64,000 nt of DNA, taken from Streptomyces sp. NBC_00525. Its GTDB lineage: Bacteria; Actinomycetota; Actinomycetes; Streptomycetales; Streptomycetaceae. The notes under the pieces are model-generated. The model made no database searches. It was given only the letters and a program-made list of their open reading frames with translations, and was not told where the DNA came from. Position 1 is the first letter of the stretch; each line of letters begins with the position of its first letter. The translations under genes and the position numbers were made by a program. Below, piece after piece: positions 51,756 to 61,208 of the stretch. Location: assembly GCF_036346595.1 (NCBI RefSeq), contig NZ_CP107834.1, positions 5,952,001 to 6,016,000 of the forward strand. The letters run 5' to 3'.

Positions 51756-52157
51756 CAGGGGACTCCAGGGATGAGTGACGACTGAGGGGAGCGCACGGCG
51801 CGCGGGCGAGGGAAGGGCCGATGGGCCCGGCCGGCGCACGGCGTACGGGAGTTGCCTGTCGTGGTGCTCGGCACCGGGCGTGATCCACGCACGGAACCGG
51901 AAGGAGCCGGGCGTGATCCACGCACGGGACCGGAAAGTGGCGACGGACCCTGTCCCTGGGGTCGCGTCTCGCGAAGCTGCCGAACCGACAAGACTCCGGG
52001 TGGCTGCGTCACCAGGCCACCGGAGCCGGCGGGAGAATGTCCCGCTCACCTGAGCTTAACCGGCGGGTAACGAGCGCGCCAGCCCTCGCCAGTTGTGGCC
52101 CCCCTCACAAAAACAGCCCTACCGGTACGCAGAGTGCCCGCCTGTACGCTGAACGTC
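51756..52157. other. Intergenic region with a 29-base direct repeat
   Basis: 402 bases without a gene, holding the divergent promoters of the dehydrogenase and HEAT-repeat genes. The only clear structure is the repeat pair at 51874-51935. Confidence 0.7.
51874..51935. repeat. Tandem direct repeat, 2 x 29 bases, period 33
   Basis: Two copies beginning CCGGGCGTGATCCACGCACG (51874-51902 and 51907-51935) match at 28 of 29 bases. Each contains the inner inverted pair GCGTG/CACGC around ATC. Either a regulator-binding tandem or a recent duplication; two copies with a 4-base gap exclude a CRISPR array. Confidence 0.7.
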
Positions 52158-52739
52158 ATGGACGAGGAGCTGCGGTCACTGGCCCACCGATCCGCCGGGG
52201 AGGCCGCGGCGGCGGGGGAGTCGGCGGACCACCGCGCCCTGCTCGCCGCCGACGACCCCGAGGCGCTGGCGCTGGTCCTCGTCGAGCGCGAACGCCCGCT
52301 CTGGGCCCGTGAACTCGCCGCCTTCCGGCTGGGCTGCGCCGGGGACCGCCGTGCCTTCGAGACCCTGGTCCTCCTCCTCAACCACCGCGACCCCGAACGC
52401 TGCGCCGGCGCCGCCCACGCCCTCGCCCGCCTCGGCGACCCCCGCACCCCGCGCGCGGCGGCGGCCCTCGCCACCAACCCCCTGCGCACCGCCTACGCCC
52501 TCCACCCGGTCCGCCTCCTCGCGGCCCTGCGCGCCCCCGAATCCACCCCCGCCCTGGCCGCGACGCTGACCCGGCTGCTCGGCCCGGACGAACCGCACTG
52601 GCGCGTGGCGCTCGCCTGCGTGGAGGGCCTGGGCGGCCTCGGCGACCCGGCCGGCCGCCCGGCCCTGGAGGCGGCCCTGCCGCACCCCCGGCTCGGCGCG
52701 GCGGCGCGCGAGGCGCTGGGGCGGCTGCGGGAGGAATGA
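52158..52739 (+). CDS. HEAT-repeat protein
   Basis: 193 residues from ATG 52158; TACGCT seven bases before it suggests a leaderless start. The chain is a series of HEAT/PBS-lyase-type helical pairs ([37 protein letters not shown]). Such scaffolds bind proteins; no partner is evident. It precedes the DISARM-like operon on the same strand but is separated by about 180 bases with their own promoter, so membership is doubtful. Confidence 0.8.
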   Translation: MDEELRSLAHRSAGEAAAAGESADHRALLAADDPEALALVLVERERPLWARELAAFRLGCAGDRRAFETLVLLLNHRDPERCAGAAHALARLGDPRTPRAAAALATNPLRTAYALHPVRLLAALRAPESTPALAATLTRLLGPDEPHWRVALACVEGLGGLGDPAGRPALEAALPHPRLGAAAREALGRLREE

Positions 52740-52761
52740 GCGGCCCGCCCGGCCCCGGTGT

Positions 52762-52776
52762 GTTTACGATGTAAAC
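52762..52776. promoter_or_regulatory. Palindromic operator upstream of the DISARM-like operon
   Basis: GTTTAC-GAT-GTAAAC, a perfect palindrome in otherwise GC-rich DNA, 36 bases upstream of a TACGCT (-10 like) at 52812-52817. A likely control site for the defence operon; no regulator gene is adjacent. Confidence 0.5.
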
Positions 52777-52920
52777 GGCGTGAACTCCGCGAGGTCGCGG
52801 CGCCCCTCGTGTACGCTTCCCCGAGGCGCCGACCCCCCTCTCGTCTCCGGGCAGCACGGCGGCCACCATGGGGAGGCGCGGTTCCGGCGGAACCGCGTGG
52901 GAGCGTGCGGAGGAGAACCG

Positions 52921-55900
52921 GTGGAGCAGGACACGGGTGAGGGCGCCACCGCCGGCATGGACGTCTTCGCCGTGCACCGCGCGCTGATCGAGGACTACCA
53001 CTCCTTCACCAGGGGCGGCACGGTCATCCGCGACGAGCGCGTCAGCGCCTTCGTGGAACGCGACCTGGCGGCCAAGTCGCAGTGGCCCGACCCCTGGCTC
53101 TCCCTGAACCCCTTCTTCGAGAGCGGCGGCACCGTCCTCGAACTGGCCGGACAGGGCGTGCTGCACGCCGAGTGCGCCCGGATCTTCCAGGCGAACAAGA
53201 CCCCCGGCGGCACGGACTGCGACGGCCGCCCGCTCACCCTCCACCGCCACCAGCGCGAAGCCGTCGAGGTCGCCCGCTCCGGCGCCTCGTACGTCCTGAC
53301 CACCGGCACCGGCTCCGGCAAGTCCCTCGCCTACATCGTCCCGATCGTCGACCGGGTCCTGCGCGCCCGCGAAGCCGCCGGGCCGCAGGCCGGCAAGCGG
53401 GTCCGGGCGATCATCGTCTACCCCATGAACGCCCTCGCCAACAGCCAGCTCAAGGAGCTGGAGAAGTACCTGCGCGACGGCTACGGCACCGGCCGGGAAC
53501 CCGTCACCTTCGCCCGCTACACCGGCCAGGAGGACGACGCCCGCCGCAAGGAGATCCGCGACAACCCGCCGGACATCCTCCTCACCAACTACGTGATGCT
53601 GGAGCTGATGCTGACCCGGCCCGCGGACCGGGCCCACCTCATCGCCATGGCCCGCGGGCTCGACTTCCTCGTCCTGGACGAGCTGCACACCTACCGGGGC
53701 CGCCAGGGCGCCGACGTGGCCCTGCTCGTCCGCCGGGTGCGCGAAGCCTGCCGGGCCACCGAACTCCAGTGCGTCGGCACCTCGGCGACCATGTCGACCG
53801 AAGGCGGCCCCGAGGACCGGAAGAAGGTCGTCGCGGAGGTCGCCGCCACCCTCTTCGGCACCCCGGTCCGCCCCGAACACGTCATCGACGAAACCCTGGT
53901 GCGCGCCACCGGACCGGCACCCGCCACCGTCCCGGCCGAACGCCTCACCACCCCCACCGCCCCGCACACCTACACCGACCTCGTCCGCGACCCGCTCGCC
54001 CGCTGGATCGAGACCCGCTTCGGCCTCGCCACCGACGAGGGGACCGGCCGCCTCGTCCGGCAGCGCCCCGCGAAGATCGAGGACGCCGCGGAGGAACTCG
54101 CCGCCGCGTCCGGCGTGGACCCGGACAGGTGCGCCGACGCCATCCGGGCCACCCTGGAAAGCGGCTCCCGAGCCCGCCACCCCGTCACCGAACGCCCCCT
54201 GTTCGCGTTCCGGCTGCACCAGTTCCTCGCCAAGGGCGACACCGTCCACGTCACCCTGGAGGACAAGGAGACCCGCCACCTCACCCGCTCCTACCAGGTC
54301 GAGCAGCCCGGCAGCGGCGGCAAACCGCTGATGCCCCTCGCCTTCTGCCGCGAGTGCGGCCAGGAGTACCTGACCGTCTGGCGCGACGAGGAGAACGGCG
54401 ACGTACGGTACGCGGCGCGCCGCGACACCGCCGCGAGCGGCGGACGCCGGGGCGACGGCTACCTCTACATCGACCCCGACCGCCCCTGGCCGGCCGACCC
54501 CCAACAGGCCGTCGCGGACCGTCGGCTGCCCGAGTCCTGGCTGGAGACCGACGACCGGGGCCAGGAGACCGTCCGCAGGAACTACCGCGACCGGATGCCG
54601 CGCGCCGTCCGGGTCGACGCCCACGGCTTCGAGGGCCGGGGCGACCTGGAGGCGGCGTTCATCCCGTCCCCGTTCCTCTTCTGCCCGCACTGCCAGGTCG
54701 CCTACGAGCAGACCCGCGGCAGGGACTTCGCCAAGCTCGCCACCCTCGACCAGGAGGGCCGCTCGTCGGCGGCCTCGCTCATCTCGGCCTCCGTCGTCCG
54801 CTCCCTCGAAGCGGTGCCGGAGAACGCGCTCGACAAGGAGGCTCGCAAGCTCCTCGCCTTCGTCGACAACCGCCAGGACGCCTCCCTCCAGGCCGGCCAC
54901 TTCAACGACTTCGTCCAGATCACCCAGCTGCGCGGCGCCCTCCACCGGGCCACCCTGGAGGCCGGCGAGGACGGACTGCGGCACGAGGAACTGGCCTCCG
55001 CCGTGGCCGGCGCGCTCGGCCTCGCCCCGGCCGACTACACCGGCGAGAGCGAACTCCCGCCGGGACTCGCCCGCAACGCCGCCCGCACCCTGCGCGACGT
55101 GATCGCCTTCCGGCTCTACCTCGACCTGGAACGCGGCTGGCGCATCACCATGCCCAACCTCGAACAGACCGGACTCCTGGAGATCGGCTACGAGGACCTC
55201 GACTGGATCGCCGGCAAGCAGGACCGCTGGACGCACACCCACGCCGCCCTGCGCGACGCGGACGCGGCCCTGCGCACCGAGATCATGAAGGCCCTCCTCG
55301 ACGAGATGCGCCGCGCCCTGGCCATCGACGTCTCCTACTTCCGCGACGACTTCGACACCCTGCGCCGGGCGAGCGAGGAACGGCTCGTCCACCCGTGGGT
55401 GCTCTCCGCCGCGGACAAGGCCGTGGTCGGCACCGCCCACCCCGGCCCCTCCCGCCCCGGCCTGGACCGCAGCGCGCTGTTCCTCTCGGCCGCCGGCCGG
55501 TTCGGCAAGTACCTCCGGCGCACCGACCGGGCCTTCCGCGACCTGCCCAAGGACGACCTCCAGCTCGTCGTCGCGAACCTGCTCACAGTGCTCGAACGCG
55601 CCGGCCTGGTGAACGAGGTCACCGCGACCCCGCAGCGCGGCGGCCCCCGCTTCGGCCGTCCGGCCGGCCCCGCCGCGACCGGCTACCGGGTCGCCGCCCA
55701 GTCCCTCATCTGGCGCGCGGGCACGGGGGAGCGCGGCGCCCGGGACCCGCTGACCCGTACGTACCGCAACGGCGACGGGCCCCGCGTGAACACCTTCTTC
55801 CGCGACCTCTACCGCGACGCGGCGGGCGACCTCGCCGGACTGTACGCCCGCGAACACACGGCCCAGGTCTCCCCCGAGGAGCGCGAGAAGCGCGAGGAGG

Positions 55901-58236
55901 CGTTCCGCAGGGCCGAGCTGAAACTGCTCTACTGCTCGCCCACGATGGAACTCGGCGTCGACATCTCCTCGCTCAACGCCGTGCTCCTGCGGAACGTGCC
56001 GCCCACCCCCGCCAACTACGCGCAGCGCTCCGGACGGGCGGGCCGCAGCGGCAGCCCCGCCCTCGTCACCACATACTGCGCCACCGGCAACAGCCACGAC
56101 CAGTACTACTTCCACCGCTCCGCGCGCATGGTCGCCGGCGCCGTCGCCCCGCCCCGGCTGGACCTCGCCAACGAGGACCTGGTCCTCTCCCACCTCCAGA
56201 GCATCTGGCTCGCGGAGACCGGGCTGAAACTGGGCCGCGCCCTCCCCGAAGTCCTCGACGTCTCGTACGCGCGCACCGGCGACCGCCCCGCCCCCGCCCT
56301 GCACCTGCGGCCGCGCGTCCTCGCCGACTCGCTCGACGCCGGAGCCCGGCACCGTACGGTCGAAGCCGCCCTGCGCGTCCTCGCGCCGCTGCTCCCGCAG
56401 TTCGCCGAAACCACCTGGTGGTACGACGACTGGATCGAGGACCGCGTCCGCACCGCGCCCGAGCGCTTCGACCGCGCCTTCGACCGCTGGCGCCTGCTGT
56501 TCCGGGCCGCGCTCGACGACCAGTACATCCAGAACAAGCGCCGCCTCGACTACAGCCTCACCGAGGGCGAGCGCATCCGCGCCAACACCCGCCGCCGCGA
56601 GGCCGAGACCCAGCTCAACCTCCTGATGAACGAGAGCGCGGACAGCAAGTCCGTCCTCTCCGACTTCAACCCCTACCGCTACCTGGCGTCCGAGGGCTTC
56701 CTGCCCGGCTACTCCTTCCCTCGCCTCCCGCTGGCCGCCTACATCCCGAAACCCGGCGGCCGGGGCGACGGCGACTACCTCCAGCGCCCCCGCTTCCTCG
56801 CCATCCGCGAATTCGGACCCGGCGCGCTCATCTACCACGAGGGCGCCCGCTACCAGGTCACCCGCGTCCAGATCCCCCCGGACGCCTCCGGCGACCTCGC
56901 CACCACCGAGGCCCGCCGCTGCGCCGGCTGCGGCTACCACCACGACCCGGCCCTGCGCGCCGACCGCTGCGAGATGTGCGGCGAACCGCTGGGCGCCGCC
57001 ACGTACGGCCTGCTCCAGCTGCACACCGTGTACACCACCCGCCGCGAGCGCATCTCGTCCGACGAGGAGGAGCGCCGCCGGGCCGGCTTCCGCCTGGAGA
57101 CCTCCTACCGCTTCCAGGACCACGGCACCCGCCGGGGCCGCCTCGACGCGACCGTGCGCGACGCCTCGGGCGAGCGGTTCGCCGAGCTGGCCTACGGCGA
57201 CTCGGCGACCGTCCGCGTCACCAACACCGGGCGGGTACGCGCCCGCGAGGACGACCCCGACGGCTACTGGCTGGACCTCGCGGACGGCCGCTGGATGAAC
57301 GACCGCGACGCCGCCGACGCCTCCGGAGACTCGGCCGAGATGCCGGTCGTCGACGGCGACGGCAACGAGAAGCGCCGCAAGAAGCGCGTCATCCCCTACG
57401 TCGAGGACCGCCGCAACATCGTCGTCGTCACCCTGGACGAACCCCTGCCCGAACCCGTCGCGCTCTCCCTCATGTACGCCCTGGAACGCGGCATCGAGGC
57501 GGCGTTCGAGCTGGAGGACTCCGAACTGGGCGGCGAACTCCTGCCGCCCGACGACGGCCCCCGCGGCCGCATCCTCTTCACCGAGGCGGCGGAGGGCGGC
57601 GCGGGCGTCCTGCGCCGCCTCCAGGCCGAACCCGACGCCCTGGCCGGGGCCGCCCGCAGGGCGCTGGAGATCTGCCACTTCGACCGGGACGGCAACGACC
57701 TCGGCGGCCCGCACGAGACCCGCGCCTGCGCCCGCGGCTGCTACGAGTGCCTGCTCACCTACGGCAACCAGCTCGACCACGCCGCCCTGGACCGCCACGC
57801 CGCCCGCGGCCCGCTCCTGCGCCTCGCCTCCGCCACGGCCGGGCGCCGGGACCGGGGCGAATCCCGGACGGAACGGTTCGAACGCCTGATGGAAACGCGG
57901 CCCCCCGCCGAGAGCGCCCCCGCCGACCGCGCCCCCGCCGAGAGCGCCCCCGACCTCCTGGACTGGCTCCGGGGCCAGGGACTGCGCCTCCCCGACGACG
58001 CCGACACCCTGATCACCGAGGCGAACGCCCGCGCCGACTACGTCTACCGGCTGCCCGACGTCAACGTCGCCGTATTCGTCGACCTGCCCGGCACACCGCC
58101 CACGGAGCTGCGCGACGAGGACGCCGAGGAACGCCTCTACGACGCCCGCTGGGACGTCATCCGCTTCCCGCACGACGCCGACTGGGCCGCCATCGCCGCA
58201 GCCCACCCCAGCTACTTCGGAACCGCGGCCGACTGA
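52921..58236 (+). CDS. Giant DEAD/DEAH-box helicase with C-terminal DUF1998-like domain (DrmA-DrmB-like)
   Basis: 1771 residues from GTG 52921, with GGAGGAG five bases upstream; the frame from 52780 lacks one. Walker [10 protein letters not shown] near residue 129 and DELH near 253 mark a first RecA lobe. A very large insert follows, then the second lobe with [10 protein letters not shown] near 1035. Zinc-knuckle-like pairs occur at about 475 (CRECG), 587 (CPHC) and 1337 (CAGC...CEMC). The end (about 1555-1620) has GGAGVLRRL and the Cys cluster [14 protein letters not shown], the DUF1998/MrfA signature. In DISARM a helicase (DrmA) and a DUF1998 protein (DrmB) are separate; here both appear in one chain. 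ATP-driven DNA translocation in phage defence is inferred. Confidence 0.85.
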   Translation: MEQDTGEGATAGMDVFAVHRALIEDYHSFTRGGTVIRDERVSAFVERDLAAKSQWPDPWLSLNPFFESGGTVLELAGQGVLHAECARIFQANKTPGGTDCDGRPLTLHRHQREAVEVARSGASYVLTTGTGSGKSLAYIVPIVDRVLRAREAAGPQAGKRVRAIIVYPMNALANSQLKELEKYLRDGYGTGREPVTFARYTGQEDDARRKEIRDNPPDILLTNYVMLELMLTRPADRAHLIAMARGLDFLVLDELHTYRGRQGADVALLVRRVREACRATELQCVGTSATMSTEGGPEDRKKVVAEVAATLFGTPVRPEHVIDETLVRATGPAPATVPAERLTTPTAPHTYTDLVRDPLARWIETRFGLATDEGTGRLVRQRPAKIEDAAEELAAASGVDPDRCADAIRATLESGSRARHPVTERPLFAFRLHQFLAKGDTVHVTLEDKETRHLTRSYQVEQPGSGGKPLMPLAFCRECGQEYLTVWRDEENGDVRYAARRDTAASGGRRGDGYLYIDPDRPWPADPQQAVADRRLPESWLETDDRGQETVRRNYRDRMPRAVRVDAHGFEGRGDLEAAFIPSPFLFCPHCQVAYEQTRGRDFAKLATLDQEGRSSAASLISASVVRSLEAVPENALDKEARKLLAFVDNRQDASLQAGHFNDFVQITQLRGALHRATLEAGEDGLRHEELASAVAGALGLAPADYTGESELPPGLARNAARTLRDVIAFRLYLDLERGWRITMPNLEQTGLLEIGYEDLDWIAGKQDRWTHTHAALRDADAALRTEIMKALLDEMRRALAIDVSYFRDDFDTLRRASEERLVHPWVLSAADKAVVGTAHPGPSRPGLDRSALFLSAAGRFGKYLRRTDRAFRDLPKDDLQLVVANLLTVLERAGLVNEVTATPQRGGPRFGRPAGPAATGYRVAAQSLIWRAGTGERGARDPLTRTYRNGDGPRVNTFFRDLYRDAAGDLAGLYAREHTAQVSPEEREKREEAFRRAELKLLYCSPTMELGVDISSLNAVLLRNVPPTPANYAQRSGRAGRSGSPALVTTYCATGNSHDQYYFHRSARMVAGAVAPPRLDLANEDLVLSHLQSIWLAETGLKLGRALPEVLDVSYARTGDRPAPALHLRPRVLADSLDAGARHRTVEAALRVLAPLLPQFAETTWWYDDWIEDRVRTAPERFDRAFDRWRLLFRAALDDQYIQNKRRLDYSLTEGERIRANTRRREAETQLNLLMNESADSKSVLSDFNPYRYLASEGFLPGYSFPRLPLAAYIPKPGGRGDGDYLQRPRFLAIREFGPGALIYHEGARYQVTRVQIPPDASGDLATTEARRCAGCGYHHDPALRADRCEMCGEPLGAATYGLLQLHTVYTTRRERISSDEEERRRAGFRLETSYRFQDHGTRRGRLDATVRDASGERFAELAYGDSATVRVTNTGRVRAREDDPDGYWLDLADGRWMNDRDAADASGDSAEMPVVDGDGNEKRRKKRVIPYVEDRRNIVVVTLDEPLPEPVALSLMYALERGIEAAFELEDSELGGELLPPDDGPRGRILFTEAAEGGAGVLRRLQAEPDALAGAARRALEICHFDRDGNDLGGPHETRACARGCYECLLTYGNQLDHAALDRHAARGPLLRLASATAGRRDRGESRTERFERLMETRPPAESAPADRAPAESAPDLLDWLRGQGLRLPDDADTLITEANARADYVYRLPDVNVAVFVDLPGTPPTELRDEDAEERLYDARWDVIRFPHDADWAAIAAAHPSYFGTAAD

Positions 58237-58265
58237 CCGCACACCACGAGGACTCGAACACCCAC

Positions 58266-61208
58266 ATGGCACCCACATACTCCGCCGGTTCCCTGGTGAC
58301 GGCCCGCGGCCGCGAATGGGTCGTGCTCCCCGAGAGCGCCCCCGACATGCTCGTCCTGCGCCCGCTCGGCGGCTCCGACGACGACATCGCCGCCGTCTTC
58401 CCCGCCTTCGAGGACGTCAGGGGCGCCGCGTTCGCCGCCCCCGAACCCTCCGACCTCGGCGACCAGCGCGCCGCCGGCCTGCTGCGCACCGCCCTGCGCA
58501 TCGGCTTCCGCTCCGGCGCGGGACCCTTCCGCTCGCTCGCCGGCATCGCGGTCGAACCCCGCGCCTACCAGCTCGTCCCGCTCCTCATGGCGCTGCGCCG
58601 GCCGACCGTCCGCATGCTCATCTCCGACGACGTCGGCATCGGCAAGACCGTCGAGGCGGGCCTCATCGTGAGCGAACTCCTCGCCCGGGGCGAGGCGACC
58701 GGCCTCGCCGTCCTCTGCTCGCCCGCCCTCGCCGAACAGTGGCAGAGCGAACTGCGCACCAAGTTCGGCATCGACGCCGAACTCGTCCTCGCCTCCACCG
58801 TCTCCCGCCTGGAACGCGGCCTGGACCTGGGCCAGTCCCTCTTCGACAAGTACCCGCACGTCGTCGTCTCCACCGACTTCATCAAGTCCACCCGCCACCG
58901 CGACGACTTCGTCCGGCACTGCCCCGACCTCGTCGTCGTGGACGAGGCCCACACCTGCGTCACCGCCGACGACACACCCGCCGCCGGCCAGAACCAGCTC
59001 CGCCACGAACTGCTCCGCCGGATCTCCGCCGACCAGGACCGCCACCTGCTGCTGGTCACCGCCACCCCGCACAGCGGCAAGGAGTCCGCCTTCCGCAACC
59101 TGCTCGGGCTCGTCCGGCCCGAACTGGCCACCGCCGACCTGGACTCCGAGACCGGCCGCAAGCTCCTCGCCCAGCACTTCGTCGCGCGCAAACGGGCCGA
59201 CGTACGCCAGTACCTCACGACCGACGACGGCCTCGCGGACGACACCCTGGCCGAACGCACGGCCTTCCCCTCCGACCGCTACTTCAAGGACGAGACGTAC
59301 AAGCTGTCCCCGTCCTACCGCGCCCTCCTCGACGACGCGATCGCCTACGCGGGCGCACGCGTGGAGGAGGCCGGCAGCCGGGGCAGGCGCGAGGCCCGCA
59401 TCGCCTGGTGGTCCGCGATCGCCCTGCTGCGCTCCCTGGTCTCCTCGCCGCGCGCCGCCGCCCAGACCCTCACCACCCGCTCCGCCGCCGCCATCGCCGC
59501 CTCCGCCGAGGAGGCCGACACACTCGGCGCCCCCCTCACCTCCGACGCCGCCGACAGCGACGCCCTGGAGGGCCGGGACGTCGCCCCCGGCGCCGGCACC
59601 GCCGACCACGCCGGCGCACGCCTGGGCGAACTGGCGGCGCGCGCCGAAAGACTGGAGGGGACGGACACCGACCTCAAGCTCAAGGCCCTGGTCAAGCACC
59701 TCAAGGCGCTGCTCGCCGACGGCTACCACCCCATCGTCTTCTGCCGCTACATCCCCACCGCCGAGTACGTCGCCGAGCACCTCGACGCCGCCCTCGGCCG
59801 CAAGACCGTCGTCCGCGCCGTCACCGGCACCCTCTCGCCCCAGCAGCGCATCCAGCGCATCCAGGAACTGGCGGCGGAGGCCGGCGACGACCCCGCCGCC
59901 CGACGCGTCCTCGTCGCCACCGACTGCCTCTCCGAAGGCGTCAACCTCCAGCACCACTTCGACGCCGTCGTCCACTACGACCTCGCCTGGAACCCCACCC
60001 GGCACGACCAGCGCGAGGGCCGCGTCGACCGCTACGGCCAGCGACGCGACCAGGTCCGCGTCATCACCCTGTACGGCGAGGACAACGGCATCGACGGCAA
60101 GGTCCTCGACGTCCTCATCAAGAAGCACCGCCAGATCAAGAAGGACCTCGGCATCTCCGTCTCCGTCCCCGACGAGACCTCGGCCGGGGTCACCGACGCC
60201 ATCGTCGAGTGGCTGCTGATGCGCGGCCACCGGGGCGAGCAGGACGGACTCTTCGCCGCCGAGGAGGTCATGGACACCAGGGCCGCCCGGCTGGAGCAGG
60301 ACTGGAACTCGGCCGCCGACCGCGAGAAGGCGTCCCGCTCCCGGTTCGCCCAGCGCTCCATCCACCCCGAGGAGGTCGCCCGCGAGGTCGCCGCGATCCG
60401 CGCGTCCCTCGGCGGCTCGGGCGAGATCCGCGCCTTCGTACGCGAGGCCCTGAACGCCCTGGGCGGCGTCCTGCGCCCCGGCACCGGCGGCGACTTCACC
60501 GCCCGGGTGGGCGGCGCCCCCGCCGGGCTGCGGGACGCCCTCGCCCCCGTCGTCGGCGCGGAGACCGTCGAGCACGACCGCCCGATCCCCTTCCGCACCG
60601 ACCCCGCCGTCGCGCGCGGCGAGGCGGCCCTCGTGCGCACCGACCCGGTCGTCGGCGCCCTGGCCGCCCATGTGCTCGACGCCGCCCTGGACCCGGCCGC
60701 CGCGGGCCGCCGCCCGGCCCGCCGCTGCGGCGTCGTCACCACCGACGCCGTCACCACCCGGACGACCCTGCTCCTGGTGCGCTACCGCTTCCACCTCACG
60801 CTGCCCTCCCGCGGCGGCGAGAAGCAACTCGTCGCGGAGGACGCCCGGCTGCTCGCCTTCCGGGGCGCCCCGAAGAACGCCCAGTGGCTGAGCCCCGACG
60901 AGGCCACCGCCCTGCTCGACGCCACGGCCACCGCGAACACCGACCCGCACTTCGGCGAACGCACCATGACCCGCATCCTGGAGCAGCTCCCCGGCACGAC
61001 CGCCCACCTGGAGGCGTACGGCGACGAACTCGCCGCCGAACTCGACGCCTCACACCGCCGGGTGCGCGGCGCCTCCGGCGAGATCGTGCGCGGCCTGACG
61101 GTCACGGCCCAGCGGCCCGCCGACATCCTCGGCGCCTATGTGTACCTCCCCGACACCGCCGCCACCCCCGCTTCCGCCTCTGCCCCCGCCGCTGGAGGGT
61201 CCGCCTGA
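58266..61208 (+). CDS. SNF2/RapA-like helicase (DrmD-like)
   Basis: 980 residues from ATG 58266, 29 bases after the giant helicase. Two RecA lobes of superfamily 2 Swi2/Snf2 type: [13 protein letters not shown] (about residue 120), VVVDEAHTC (about 226), [10 protein letters not shown], and motif [20 protein letters not shown] (about 580). The VGIGKT form resembles RapA and DrmD rather than chromatin remodellers. A long C-terminal part of unknown fold follows. DrmD with a methyltransferase defines class 1 DISARM. The methyltransferase start overlaps its stop by one base. Confidence 0.88.
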   Translation: MAPTYSAGSLVTARGREWVVLPESAPDMLVLRPLGGSDDDIAAVFPAFEDVRGAAFAAPEPSDLGDQRAAGLLRTALRIGFRSGAGPFRSLAGIAVEPRAYQLVPLLMALRRPTVRMLISDDVGIGKTVEAGLIVSELLARGEATGLAVLCSPALAEQWQSELRTKFGIDAELVLASTVSRLERGLDLGQSLFDKYPHVVVSTDFIKSTRHRDDFVRHCPDLVVVDEAHTCVTADDTPAAGQNQLRHELLRRISADQDRHLLLVTATPHSGKESAFRNLLGLVRPELATADLDSETGRKLLAQHFVARKRADVRQYLTTDDGLADDTLAERTAFPSDRYFKDETYKLSPSYRALLDDAIAYAGARVEEAGSRGRREARIAWWSAIALLRSLVSSPRAAAQTLTTRSAAAIAASAEEADTLGAPLTSDAADSDALEGRDVAPGAGTADHAGARLGELAARAERLEGTDTDLKLKALVKHLKALLADGYHPIVFCRYIPTAEYVAEHLDAALGRKTVVRAVTGTLSPQQRIQRIQELAAEAGDDPAARRVLVATDCLSEGVNLQHHFDAVVHYDLAWNPTRHDQREGRVDRYGQRRDQVRVITLYGEDNGIDGKVLDVLIKKHRQIKKDLGISVSVPDETSAGVTDAIVEWLLMRGHRGEQDGLFAAEEVMDTRAARLEQDWNSAADREKASRSRFAQRSIHPEEVAREVAAIRASLGGSGEIRAFVREALNALGGVLRPGTGGDFTARVGGAPAGLRDALAPVVGAETVEHDRPIPFRTDPAVARGEAALVRTDPVVGALAAHVLDAALDPAAAGRRPARRCGVVTTDAVTTRTTLLLVRYRFHLTLPSRGGEKQLVAEDARLLAFRGAPKNAQWLSPDEATALLDATATANTDPHFGERTMTRILEQLPGTTAHLEAYGDELAAELDASHRRVRGASGEIVRGLTVTAQRPADILGAYVYLPDTAATPASASAPAAGGSA

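Noticed and set aside
51874..51935. Direct repeats as a possible CRISPR array
   Set aside because: Only two copies with a 4-base gap and no cas genes.
53082..58265. 5' two-thirds of the 2708-codon plus-strand open frame that ends with the SNF2 helicase
   Set aside because: The part before 58266 is Arg/Pro-rich shadow coding out of frame with the giant helicase; real homology starts at the ATG at 58266.
52378..58278. Minus-strand open frame of nearly 2000 codons opposite the giant helicase
   Set aside because: Long antisense frames are expected in DNA of this composition; the translation is a low-complexity Gly/Val/Ala-rich string without motifs, whereas the plus strand has complete helicase motifs.
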